Source: Thermodesulfobacterium sp. TA1 (GTDB lineage: Bacteria; Desulfobacterota; Thermodesulfobacteria; Thermodesulfobacteriales; Thermodesulfobacteriaceae). From it: DNA of 64,000 bases. The notes under the pieces are model-generated. The model worked only from the letters and a program-made list of their open reading frames with translations, was not told the DNA's origin and searched no databases. This document shows positions 42,814-50,290 of the stretch, piece by piece (position 1 is the first letter of the stretch; the number at the start of each line of letters is the position of its first letter). The DNA lies in contig NZ_CP043908.1 of assembly GCF_008630935.1 (NCBI RefSeq), positions 930,001-994,000 of the forward strand, in the 5' to 3' direction. Position numbers and translations under genes: made by a program.

Positions 42814-43794
42814 TTATTTTTCGGTATCTTCCGAAGATAAAAATCTATCTACCTGAATAGCAAGGTGGTTTTTAAAAACCCCTAATTTACCTAAAATCTT
42901 GGGAACTCCTTCTATAAAAACCTCTACAGGCTCTTCTATCTTTTTATCAAGGACTACTACGTCTCCTACTTCAAGATTTACCAAATCTTCTAAGGTGATA
43001 GTCCCTTTACCTAAAAGAGCTTTAAGTTTTACTTCACTATTAAGGATATAGTTTTCTAAATTCTTTTTCCAGCTTAAGTCTACATATTCCTCTAACTGAT
43101 AGGGAGAATAGAGCTTATCCTTTATCGGTTGTAAAGTACTTAAAGAATAGCAAAAAAGAATTTTTCCGCTAATAGACTCAAGCTCCAAGGTATAACCAGT
43201 CACAACAACAGTTTCTTCTGGCATAAGAACCCTTGCAAACTGAGGGTTTACTTCTCCTCTGATATATTTAGGTTTAACAGGATAAATGTTTTTCCAAGCT
43301 TTTTCTAACTCATGGAAAACAAGGTCAACCACCTTTTTAAGCAATCTCTGTTCTATAGGGGTAAACTCTCGGCCTTCAACCTTAATATGTTTTCTTTCAC
43401 CACCTAAAAACCTTTCGATAAAAAGAAAGGCTAAGGTAGCGTCAATGATAAGAAGAGCTTGTCCTTTTAAAGGTTCTAACTTAAAAATATGAATAGAGGT
43501 AGGCACAGGAATTTTGTTTAAAAAATCTTTAAATCTTTCCATCTGAAGAGGAAGGTTGGAGATGTCTAACATTTCTCTTAAAAGGGTAGAAAGTTGCATT
43601 CTTAAACTTCGAGCCAACTGCTCATTAATGACCTCAAGCCCTGGAATTTTAAGACGGGTAGAAATGGTGTAGTTTCTAAAGTCAAAAGGCTTAGTCTTTA
43701 TCTCTTCTTTAGTCTCAGGAGTGGTATCTATCTTACCTTCAGAAAGACCTGAAAGCAGGGCATCTATTTCGTCTTGGCTAAGTATCTTTTCCAT
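42814..43794 (-). CDS. fliM: Flagellar motor switch protein FliM
   Basis: 326-residue C-ring protein. The N-terminus MEKILSQDEIDALLSGL is the CheY-binding peptide. The middle domain (about 45-225) has the GGxG-type region FLGGERKHIKVEGREFTPIEQRLLKKVVDLV. The C-terminal SpoA domain binds FliN. Linked to fliL by a 2-nt gap. With cheY in the same cluster it completes the motor-switch input. Confidence 0.96.
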   Translation of the reverse strand: MEKILSQDEIDALLSGLSEGKIDTTPETKEEIKTKPFDFRNYTISTRLKIPGLEVINEQLARSLRMQLSTLLREMLDISNLPLQMERFKDFLNKIPVPTSIHIFKLEPLKGQALLIIDATLAFLFIERFLGGERKHIKVEGREFTPIEQRLLKKVVDLVFHELEKAWKNIYPVKPKYIRGEVNPQFARVLMPEETVVVTGYTLELESISGKILFCYSLSTLQPIKDKLYSPYQLEEYVDLSWKKNLENYILNSEVKLKALLGKGTITLEDLVNLEVGDVVVLDKKIEEPVEVFIEGVPKILGKLGVFKNHLAIQVDRFLSSEDTEK

Positions 43795-43796
43795 AA

Positions 43797-44291
43797 CTAC
43801 TCCACTATGTACTGGGTTATATAAATAGCCAACACAATTTCCTCTCCTAAGGCCTCGTTTATTTTAACTAATAAATCTTTTTTAATCGCCTCTTTAGCAT
43901 CAGGCTGCATAACCTCTTCTGGGGTTTTACTACTAAGATAGGTAATGATTACATCCTTTATCATCGGTTCTTTAACCTTAATCTCTTCTTCTGCCTTTTT
44001 ATCAGCAACCCCAAAGGCCAACCTTACCTGTAGATAGCGTTTACCTGTAGGGTCTAAAAGGTTTACCACTACCGGCTCCAAAGGATAAATTACTTTTACT
44101 GCCGCACTTTCTTTTTTAGCCTTTTTACCTCCCTCCTTTTCTTCGCCCTTTTTACCCATCAAGAATAAAACCACCCCAGAAGCAAGGGCTATCACTAATA
44201 AACCTACTACCAGAAACAGCAAAAACTTTTTTTTACCTCCCTTTTTTCCAGCCTCTTGTTTTTCTGCACCTTCTTTAACCTCTTCTGCCAT
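43797..44291 (-). CDS. fliL: Flagellar basal body-associated protein FliL
   Basis: 164-residue single-pass protein. A lysine/glycine/glutamate-rich cytoplasmic start, one membrane helix (about 23-45) and a periplasmic domain with VIYPLEPVVVNLLDPTGKRYLQVRLAFGV, then DVIITYLSSKTPEEV, match FliL. It is the first gene of the long operon. GGAGGGG lies a few bases before the ATG. Confidence 0.92.
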   Translation of the reverse strand: MAEEVKEGAEKQEAGKKGGKKKFLLFLVVGLLVIALASGVVLFLMGKKGEEKEGGKKAKKESAAVKVIYPLEPVVVNLLDPTGKRYLQVRLAFGVADKKAEEEIKVKEPMIKDVIITYLSSKTPEEVMQPDAKEAIKKDLLVKINEALGEEIVLAIYITQYIVE

Positions 44292-44425
44292 AAACCCCTC
44301 CTAACTTTTTAAAATTTCTATCAAATTTTATGCCTAAAAATAGAGCGTAAAAACGGTAGTTTAACCCTCTAATATGTCAAAATTTTAACAGATTTGTCAA
44401 AAAACAAAAGGATAAAAGATAAAGA
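44292..44425 (-). promoter_or_regulatory. Leader and promoter region of the flagellar operon
   Basis: On the minus strand, two TTGACA hexamers (top 44395-44400 and 44375-44380) lie 20 nt apart in an A/T-rich stretch ahead of fliL. Clear -10 partners are not obvious. No sigma-54 GG/GC element is seen. The upstream end of this region is cut by the 31-bp repeat at 44426, so part of the original regulation may have been displaced. Confidence 0.4.
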
Positions 44426-44456
44426 TAACGTTTTAGAAGTTATAACTAAGAATTGA
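44426..44456 (+). repeat. 31-bp direct repeat, copy 1 (possible att site)
   Basis: Exactly identical to 47456-47486. It begins TAACGTTTTAGAAG and ends CTAAGAATTGA, around the 8-bp palindrome GTTATAAC (44439-44446). With copy 2 it brackets all phage-like sequence. Bases differ immediately outside both copies. Confidence 0.9.
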
Positions 44457-44470
44457 TGTAATTTTTCAGG

Positions 44471-44650
44471 AAAACCGAACGGGTGTCAAGGGTTGTGAGA
44501 CTATCCGGGACTAAGTGGGACTATCTGGGACAGCTTGATTTGTAAGGGATTGGTCAAAGAAAGTTTTTTGCAAGTTTGCAGTTGTTCGGTTTTTGATACA
44601 AATTTGTTCGGTTTTTTTTGATACAAATTGAATTATAGTCGTTCGGTTTT
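44471..44650. repeat. GTTCGGTTTT boxes in the tape-measure 3' region
   Basis: GTTCGGTTTT occurs at 44584, 44606 and 44641, two of them followed by TTGATACAAATT-like sequence after a T-run. The reverse complement AAAACCGAAC lies at 44471-44480. The stretch holds no convincing gene. The boxes could be protein-binding sites or could pair to form long stems in the transcript. Confidence 0.7.
44497..44536 (+). repeat. Four imperfect 10-bp tandem repeats (iteron-like)
   Basis: Units GAGACTATCC, GGGACTAAGT, GGGACTATCT and GGGACAGCTT follow each other without gaps. The 10-bp period matches one DNA turn, as in iterons or clustered protein sites. It lies 40 bp inside direct-repeat copy 1. Confidence 0.7.
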
Positions 44651-47076
44651 TAGTAACGACGCCTTTCTCTTTCATAATTGATACGCTGTAAGGTTCTTTC
44701 AATGATGTTTCGAAGGTCTGTAGCTATAGTTTCTTTTTCTTTTTCGGTGATCGTTCCATGTATTACAAATTGAATAGACCCGATATGAATTGTAGGACCA
44801 GTAAAGGTTGCTCCAGCAGGCTTTACAGGTTCAAGGACTTGTTTCATTGCAATAAGTAGAGGGGATGGTTTGATTGCTTCTGCAATAGTTTCAATAAACT
44901 TAATGCGATGAAGATCGCTTAGTGGACCTTCTTTTGCTGGACTTGAAGGGAGAAGATTTCTAATTTTTTGGACGATGTTTTTAACTTCTTCTATTGGCTT
45001 AGTAGCAACGGTTTTTATACCTTCCCAAAGGCTTTCTATAATTTTTTTCCCTGCTACAAAAAGGTCAATACCCATCACATACTGGACAAGCTTTCTAAGA
45101 GCCATAATAGGGGCTGTAATGGGATTAACATATAAAAAAACTTCTAAGACTTTTTTCCAATTTGCTTTTAACCAGTTCCACACTCCAGATAAAGCTTTGC
45201 TTATTTTATCCCAGTGTTTATAGACGAGATATCCTGCAGTAATGAGTGCTACTATACCTGTTATAATGAGAAAAATTGGATTTGTAATTAAAGCCAAACT
45301 AAAAGCTCTTACTGCAACTACTGCAGAACGAAAACCAGAAATTAATGCCCTTAAACCAGATAAAAAAGAAGCCCATACATAGCGTGCCATAACACCCATA
45401 AAGTGTAGTAAAGCTGTAGTTTTAGCTTTAAGAGCAGAAACTGCTTGTAAAATTGAAAATTTTACTTTTAAAAGCCAAAAATCAAAGGTTTTAAGCCATG
45501 TTATTCCTGCTTGTCCTGTTATTATCCATTTAAGGAAAGCTATTGAATTTTGTAGTAAAGCTCCTGTTAAATTTTTTACTAAATTTATTCTCATCAACCA
45601 CAAAGCTGAAGTAAAAGCAAGACTTAGAAGTTTTAATGCTGTTCCCAAAACAAGAGAGAAGGTCCCAACAACTGCAAGAAGACTTACAAATCCACCTATA
45701 GTGTAAGCAAAAACTGCTGAGAGGGTTTTATGTTCGTTTATAAAATCTGCCACTTTCCCAAGCACATTATTGAGAAAATTAAATATTTTAATCAAACCAG
45801 GAGCTACGAGAGAACCAAAAATAGCTGCAACTTGAGTTAACGTCCCCTGCAGAGACTCCCACACATTGGCAAATGTTTGTAAAGTTACGTTAATTCTTTG
45901 TTGTAAAGATGCTTGTTCTTCCATTTTTTTTGCCATTTCTTCAAGTCCAGAAAATCCCCCTTCTTTTATTTGTTCTCGTAAGGCTGTATATTCCTCTGGC
46001 TTTAAAGTATTTTTAATAGTTTCTAAATAAGCAAGGGCTTCTTCTTTGGATTTCACGAGAAGTGGAACTATAGCACGCATGCCTTCAGCATCAAATAAAG
46101 TAGTCAAGATTTTCATTCGTAAGAGAGGGTCTTGTATAGCGGAGAGTCTTTCTCGAATAGTAATTAAAAATTTTTCTAATTGAAATGCTCCCCTTTCGTC
46201 AAAAAAATCTTTGACAGAAATTTGAAGATCTATACCTTCTTTCTTTTGTAATTTGCTAAGATTTTCTTCAAGTTTTGATATGTTTTGTAAAACAGAACGT
46301 ATCGATGTACCTGCTGTTTCACCTTTGATACCAAATTGTTTAAGCGTACCAATCCAAGCAAACATTATTTTAGATGCATTTAAACCTGTTACTCCGAGTT
46401 GATTAAGCTCAGAAGAAAAATATTTAGTTGAATAAGCAATTTCTGAAAGTTCTAATCCAGAGGCAAATTTGAGCCTTTGTAGTTGATCTACAAAGGCGGA
46501 AAAACCTTCTGCAGGTATTTTGAACGCATTAGCAAATTGTTGCATATATTCTGCTACTTGTTCTGGAGAGGCTTCTCTTTTAAATAATACCCAAGCATAG
46601 CTTGCTGCTTTTAGTCCACCACCTACTATTTTTTCAATGTCCATCCCAGCAGATTTTAAGGCTGTAGCTACACGATAAAAATCCGTTGCACTACCAGGAA
46701 GTCTTACTCCAAGCTCTTCAATTTGCTTGTTTAGTTCTTCAATTTGTTTAGGTAGCCCTTCTTTTGTCATGAAGGCAACTTCCATTTCCACTCTTGCTTG
46801 TTCCATTTCTGAAAAGCTATGTATTGCTTTAGTAAAACCAGCAAGTGGAAGAGCGGTTGCTTGAGCCATCTTTGCAGTAAAATCTTCAAACCTTTCTGAA
46901 AATTCCCAGAGAGCTTTCGGGTCAAAAGCTTTACGAAGTGTTTCTTGGAAAGATTTTAACTTGTTTTGTGTTTGTTGAAGTTCGTGATTAAACCTTGAGA
47001 CGTTCTCTTTTAATTCAAAAAGCTGACGAGAAAAGTTATCAATAAGTTGTAAAGCTATGGCAATTTTAAAATCCAT
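44650..47076 (-). CDS. Phage tail tape measure protein (TP901 family)
   Basis: 808-residue tail-length ruler of long-tailed phages. The N-terminal 60 residues are coiled-coil (LFELKENVSRFNHELQQTQNKL). The TP901 core (about 110-270) has ELGVRLPGSATDFYRVATALKSAGMDIEKI and ASKIMFAWIGTLKQFGIKGETAGTSIRSVLQNI. Hydrophobic stretches at about 470-500 and 600-630 are usual in this family. The frame is intact from ATG to TAA with an AAGGAT site upstream. No capsid, sheath, tube, baseplate, terminase or integrase gene accompanies it. It is bracketed by 31-bp direct repeats beside a tRNA. It is either a prophage remnant or part of a small mobile unit. Confidence 0.92.
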   Translation of the reverse strand: MDFKIAIALQLIDNFSRQLFELKENVSRFNHELQQTQNKLKSFQETLRKAFDPKALWEFSERFEDFTAKMAQATALPLAGFTKAIHSFSEMEQARVEMEVAFMTKEGLPKQIEELNKQIEELGVRLPGSATDFYRVATALKSAGMDIEKIVGGGLKAASYAWVLFKREASPEQVAEYMQQFANAFKIPAEGFSAFVDQLQRLKFASGLELSEIAYSTKYFSSELNQLGVTGLNASKIMFAWIGTLKQFGIKGETAGTSIRSVLQNISKLEENLSKLQKKEGIDLQISVKDFFDERGAFQLEKFLITIRERLSAIQDPLLRMKILTTLFDAEGMRAIVPLLVKSKEEALAYLETIKNTLKPEEYTALREQIKEGGFSGLEEMAKKMEEQASLQQRINVTLQTFANVWESLQGTLTQVAAIFGSLVAPGLIKIFNFLNNVLGKVADFINEHKTLSAVFAYTIGGFVSLLAVVGTFSLVLGTALKLLSLAFTSALWLMRINLVKNLTGALLQNSIAFLKWIITGQAGITWLKTFDFWLLKVKFSILQAVSALKAKTTALLHFMGVMARYVWASFLSGLRALISGFRSAVVAVRAFSLALITNPIFLIITGIVALITAGYLVYKHWDKISKALSGVWNWLKANWKKVLEVFLYVNPITAPIMALRKLVQYVMGIDLFVAGKKIIESLWEGIKTVATKPIEEVKNIVQKIRNLLPSSPAKEGPLSDLHRIKFIETIAEAIKPSPLLIAMKQVLEPVKPAGATFTGPTIHIGSIQFVIHGTITEKEKETIATDLRNIIERTLQRINYERERRRY

Positions 47077-47090
47077 AGTATAATATCCTT

Positions 47091-47306
47091 ATGCCTTTCG
47101 TTTTTTTACTTGGATTATACGTCCTGGTAGGATACATTTTAGGTGGGCTCGTTATTTTCCTCATACCGCTTGCTTTTATAGCAATTATCTTTTGGCTTAT
47201 AGGAAAACATTTTTTAACTCCCGGTCTTAGAGTATATTTTACTCGTAGAAAGGAGCGTAAAAAGCTCAAAAAAATTTTGGAAGAAAGGCTTAAATATCTT
47301 CCGTAA
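47091..47306 (+). CDS. Small membrane protein candidate inside the phage-like segment
   Basis: 71 codons divergent from the tape-measure gene. The first 45 residues are hydrophobic (two possible helices, FLLGLYVLVGYILGG and IPLAFIAIIFWLIG). A basic amphipathic tail RRKERKKLKKILEERLKYLP follows. This composition looks like a real anchored peptide or holin-like protein. There is no Shine-Dalgarno site, and a TATAAT at 47079-47084 would give an almost leaderless message. An opposite-strand frame here (47066-47341) has poor composition. Coding status is uncertain. Confidence 0.4.
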   Translation: MPFVFLLGLYVLVGYILGGLVIFLIPLAFIAIIFWLIGKHFLTPGLRVYFTRRKERKKLKKILEERLKYLP

Positions 47307-47454
47307 GGTTTTTGTAAAATTCTGTAAGTTTGAAAAGCCAAAATTTAAGCTCTTGATAAGACATCTCTGCAAGGTCCTTATATGAAAACCCATGTTTTAT
47401 CATTGAGAGGATTGTTTCGGCGTTAATAAAGGGTTGTAAATCTCGGTAAAATCT
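47290..47454 (-). pseudogene. 5'-truncated phage tail-gene fragment (tail chaperone-like)
   Basis: An open frame of 54 codons plus stop reads RFYRDLQPFINAETILSM, then IKHGFSYKDLAEMSYQELKF, then WLFKLTEFYKNLTEDI. The pattern of 'S..DL..M...EL.FWL..L.EFY' resembles small proteins encoded just before tape-measure genes (gpE/tail assembly chaperone type). Upstream the frame runs into a stop within direct-repeat copy 2. The only Met is internal (47403), with no ribosome site. So the gene's front appears to have been cut off at the repeat. Confidence 0.55.
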
Positions 47455-47455
47455 C

Positions 47456-47486
47456 TAACGTTTTAGAAGTTATAACTAAGAATTGA
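47456..47486 (+). repeat. 31-bp direct repeat, copy 2 (possible att site)
   Basis: Exact copy of 44426-44456, offset by 3,030 bp in the same orientation, with GTTATAAC at 47469-47476. It lies 28 bp from the 3' end of tRNA-Ser(GGA). The phage-like fragment 47290-47454 stops at its edge. Confidence 0.9.
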
Positions 47487-47514
47487 AAAGAAGAAAAAAT
47501 AAGAAAAGAAATGG

Positions 47515-47605
47515 CGGAGGGGGCGGGATTCGAACCCGCGGTACGGGTTTTAGCCCGTACATGCGATTTCCAGTCGCACCCCTTCGTCCACTCGGGCACC
47601 CCTCC
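47515..47605 (-). tRNA. tRNA-Ser(GGA)
   Basis: 91 nt on the minus strand. The acceptor stem GGAGGGG/CCCCTCC has discriminator G. The anticodon loop CTGGAAA has GGA (top 47569-47571). A long variable arm, GTACGGGCTAAAACCCGTAC, marks it as class II (Ser), and the T arm is GCGGG-TTCGAAT-CCCGC. CCA is not encoded. It reads UCC/UCU serine codons. Its 3' side faces the phage-like segment. Confidence 0.97.
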
Positions 47606-47656
47606 TAATCTAACTTTAACATTTTAAAACCTAATCGAAATTTTGGCAAGAGGCTT

Positions 47657-48241
47657 TTAAAACTTTCTTAATATATACTTTAAAGTAAAAACTACCAAAA
47701 AAATTTTTAGAAGGTCTCCATAAATAAAAGGTAAACTTCCCATCAACAATAAAACCTTTATGTCAGAAATTTTTAATATCCAGCCTAACCAAAGCATACC
47801 CATAAGATGAATAACCCCAAAGTTTACTATAACCAGAAGAAAAACCAGACCCAAGAAACTTTTTGTCCAGATAAACCTATGATAAAGAAAACTTACCATC
47901 AATCCCGCAGGTAAAAAACTTAAAAGGTATCCTCCTGTAGGACCAACCAAGGTTAAAAAACCTCCGGTTGCTCCAGCAAACCAAGGAAGTCCTAAGGCAC
48001 CCAAAAATAAATAAAAAAATTGAGCTAAACCACATCTAAAAGGAGAAAAAAGAAGCGCGGTTAGAAAAACCCCAAAGGTTTGAAAGGTTACAGGCACAGG
48101 AGAAAAAGGAAGATAAAATTTAAGCTGAGCTGAAAGCCCTATTAAAAGAGCACCTAATAAGCCCCAAAATACTTCTATACCTAAATTGCCGGATGTTAAA
48201 ACCCCTTTCCTTAAAACCATCACCTCTGCAAATTTTTTCAT
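47657..48241 (-). CDS. bioY: Biotin transporter substrate-binding component BioY
   Basis: Membrane S-component for biotin uptake, about six helices. LSAQLKFYLPFSPVPVTFQTFGVFLTALLFSPFRCGLAQFFYLFLGALGLPWFAGATGGF is the BioY signature region, and PTGGYLLSFLPAGL follows. The frame is open to TTG at 48253, but GGAGG lies 5 nt before the ATG at 48241, so MKKFAEVMVL is taken as the start. BioY can work alone or with shared ECF partners; no bioM/bioN is beside it. A BirA-type operator lies upstream. Confidence 0.93.
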   Translation of the reverse strand: MKKFAEVMVLRKGVLTSGNLGIEVFWGLLGALLIGLSAQLKFYLPFSPVPVTFQTFGVFLTALLFSPFRCGLAQFFYLFLGALGLPWFAGATGGFLTLVGPTGGYLLSFLPAGLMVSFLYHRFIWTKSFLGLVFLLVIVNFGVIHLMGMLWLGWILKISDIKVLLLMGSLPFIYGDLLKIFLVVFTLKYILRKF

Positions 48242-48265
48242 AGTCGCCTCCAATAACTTAATAGA

Positions 48266-48302
48266 TTTTTGTTAACTATAATTTTATCAGAGTTAACAAA
48301 AA
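48266..48302 (-). promoter_or_regulatory. BirA operator and promoter of bioY
   Basis: A perfect 11-bp inverted repeat, TTTTTGTTAAC (48266-48276) and GTTAACAAAAA (48292-48302), has a 15-nt spacer. This matches the bacterial BirA consensus TTGTTAAC-N14/15-GTTAACAA. The A/T-rich spacer has a TATAGT/TAAAAT -10-like element on the minus strand. The gene would be repressed by biotin-loaded BirA. The distal arm overlaps the 3' edge of the waaA intergenic region. Confidence 0.88.
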
Positions 48303-48303
48303 T

Positions 48304-49557
48304 TTAAAGATATTTTTCTAACAAACGAATAATTCTTTCGGTGGCTCCGGTTTTTGAACGATAGATTTGGTAAGCTTTTTTAGACAAATTTTCAAGTTTT
48401 TGAGGATTATTTAAAAGGTCTTTTAGCGTTTCAGCAAGTTTTTCTGAAGAAACTTGAAGGCAAGCCTTTTTTTCTAAAAATTCTTGGACAAAAGGAAAAT
48501 TTTCCATAGAAGGGCCAAACACCACAGGCTTTTTCCAGTAAATAGGCTCTAACGGGTTTTGTCCTCCATGGGGGATAAAGCTTCCTCCTATGATGGCTAA
48601 ATCGCACAACCTATAAAGGCTCCCTAAAATCCCTATCTGGTCTACCAGAAGGATAATCCTTTTAGCGTCTTGAAGGTTTAATTTTTCGTAATTTAGGCTA
48701 CTTAACCTGTAAAACCTGTTTTCTTTTTGATTAGATATCAAAGAAGTTATCCGAGAAAATACCTCCTCAAAGCGTTCAGGATGCCTTGGGGCTAAAAGTA
48801 ATGTTCCTTCTTCTACTACTGAAAGAAAAGCCTCGGTAATTATTTCTTCTTCAGGATGATGAGTACTTCCGGCAATGATAACCGGTTTTTTTAACCTATC
48901 TTCCCAGGGAAATTCAACATAAGGGATTTCAAGGTCAAACTTAGTGTTTCCTGCTACGATAATTTTTTCTTCAGGCACCCCTAAAGCCTTAAACCTCTTC
49001 TTATAGAGGTTATCTTGAACCACGATTAAAGTAAGGTCTTCCAAAACCCTTCGGATAAAAAACTTTATTTTTTGATAGTTTTTAAAGGATTTTTGACTAA
49101 GACGTGCGTTAACCAAAAAAACAGGAATTTCTTGGGCTGCAGTATGGATAAGATTAGGCCAAATCTCTGTTTCAGAAATGACTAAAGCCTTAAGATTAAA
49201 AGCCTTTAACGTTCTCTTTATCGCAAAAGGACAGTCTAAAGGTAAGTAGATCACTTCTACCGAAAGGCCTTTGAACCGATCCTTAGCTACCTTTTGTCCT
49301 GTGTCAGTAATAGTGCTTATAAGGATGTTGTGGTTGTTGGATAACCTTTTAACAAGGGAAGAAAGTGCTATGACTTCCCCTACTGATACACAATGGACCC
49401 AGATAGTAGAACCTGAAGAAAAATTTTCAGACTTTTTAAAAAGGGCAAACTTATCCTTTAACCATTTTAACCTTAACTCTGGAGGTCTTTTCAAAAACTC
49501 CTTAGGTAAAAGCAAACCTGCTACCAGGTAATAGATAAGAGTATATACCCAAAACAT
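48304..49557 (-). CDS. waaA: 3-deoxy-D-manno-octulosonic acid (Kdo) transferase
   Basis: Inner-membrane-associated GT30 enzyme adding Kdo to lipid A precursor. The 417 residues begin with a hydrophobic anchor (VYTLIYYLVAGLLLPKEF). They contain IWVHCVSVGEVIALSSLVKRL (catalytic-Glu region), SETEIWPNLI, GSTHHPEEEIITEAF, LLAPRHPERFEEV and GGSFIPHGGQNPLEPIYWKKPVVFGP. Its presence indicates an LPS outer membrane. It is the last gene of the asd-to-waaA operon, 4 nt after pgeF. Confidence 0.96.
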   Translation of the reverse strand: MFWVYTLIYYLVAGLLLPKEFLKRPPELRLKWLKDKFALFKKSENFSSGSTIWVHCVSVGEVIALSSLVKRLSNNHNILISTITDTGQKVAKDRFKGLSVEVIYLPLDCPFAIKRTLKAFNLKALVISETEIWPNLIHTAAQEIPVFLVNARLSQKSFKNYQKIKFFIRRVLEDLTLIVVQDNLYKKRFKALGVPEEKIIVAGNTKFDLEIPYVEFPWEDRLKKPVIIAGSTHHPEEEIITEAFLSVVEEGTLLLAPRHPERFEEVFSRITSLISNQKENRFYRLSSLNYEKLNLQDAKRIILLVDQIGILGSLYRLCDLAIIGGSFIPHGGQNPLEPIYWKKPVVFGPSMENFPFVQEFLEKKACLQVSSEKLAETLKDLLNNPQKLENLSKKAYQIYRSKTGATERIIRLLEKYL

Positions 49558-49561
49558 AAGC

Positions 49562-50290
49562 CTAAAAGTTCCCTATAAAAGATATTTGTACTCCTCTGTC
49601 TTTTCCATGGCAACGATGAGACCAATAAAGGCCTGATAAACACTTAGTACAGTCCTGAGAAATCCAAAGATTACTTTCAGGTATACCTAAGGACAAAGCT
49701 TGATAAACGTTTAATCTTTCCAAATCCAAAAAGAATTTTTCTTGATTATATCTTATAACATCTTCATAAAAAGAAAAATTTTTTTCTAAATAAAGGAGAA
49801 CATCTTTTTGGACTTCATAACAACAGGCTTTGATATGAGGGCCTATGGCCAAAAAGATTTCTTCAGGTCTATAACCTAAGGTTAAGACCGTTTTAAGGGT
49901 CTTTTCTAAAATTTTAGACACTGTCCCCTTCCATCCAGCATGAACAGCACCTATTATTTTAGCATCTTGGGTGGCTAAGAGGATCGGTACGCAGTCAGCG
50001 GTCTTAACCCCCACCAAAAGTTTTTTCTGATTAGTAAGCACCGCATCCCCTTCTATTCCAAAAATCTCTGGAACCAAATCTTTCTCCCAAAGAAAAATTA
50101 CAATATCGCTATGCACCTGTTTAGGAAAAAACCATCTATAATCATTAACTTGTTTTAAAATACTAAAATCAAAATTTTTAGAAAGTTTCTGCGAAAAAGC
50201 GGCTAATACACCGATTTTAAGTAAATTATCTGGAAAAATAAAATTTGTGTTTAATTTGTGAGAAAAGTCTAAAAGTTCTTGTTTTAACAT
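49562..50290 (-). CDS. pgeF: Multicopper-type purine nucleoside phosphorylase / PgeF (YfiH) family protein
   Basis: 242 residues. The YfiH metal site is complete: WFFPKQVHSDIV, VGVKTADCVPILLAT, GAVHAGWKGTVSKILEKTL and FLAIGPHIKACCYEV. A late CLSGLYWSHRCHGKDRGVQISFI is the family C-terminus. Members remove misincorporated amino acids from peptidoglycan precursors (PgeF), and some act on purine nucleosides. Neighbouring rdgB and waaA do not settle which. It overlaps rdgB by 7 nt. Confidence 0.92.
   Translation of the reverse strand: MLKQELLDFSHKLNTNFIFPDNLLKIGVLAAFSQKLSKNFDFSILKQVNDYRWFFPKQVHSDIVIFLWEKDLVPEIFGIEGDAVLTNQKKLLVGVKTADCVPILLATQDAKIIGAVHAGWKGTVSKILEKTLKTVLTLGYRPEEIFLAIGPHIKACCYEVQKDVLLYLEKNFSFYEDVIRYNQEKFFLDLERLNVYQALSLGIPESNLWISQDCTKCLSGLYWSHRCHGKDRGVQISFIGNF

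Noticed and set aside
29005-44291. A complete chemotaxis system
   Set aside because: CheB, CheR and two CheY-like proteins are present but no CheA, CheW or receptor gene is in the window.
44511-44702. Minus-strand frame of 63 codons containing NRTT twice
   Set aside because: It overlaps the tape-measure end in another frame, its repeated residues come from the GTTCGG boxes, and no ribosome site is seen.
47066-47341. Minus-strand frame of 91 codons overlapping the tape-measure start
   Set aside because: Composition (Ser/Arg/Lys-rich, no domain pattern) looks like a shadow of the opposite hydrophobic frame and of the tail-gene fragment.
44426-47486. The 31-bp repeat as part of a CRISPR array (it begins GTTTTAGA-like)
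   Set aside because: Only two copies exist, 3,030 bp apart, with genes rather than spacers between them, and no cas gene is present.
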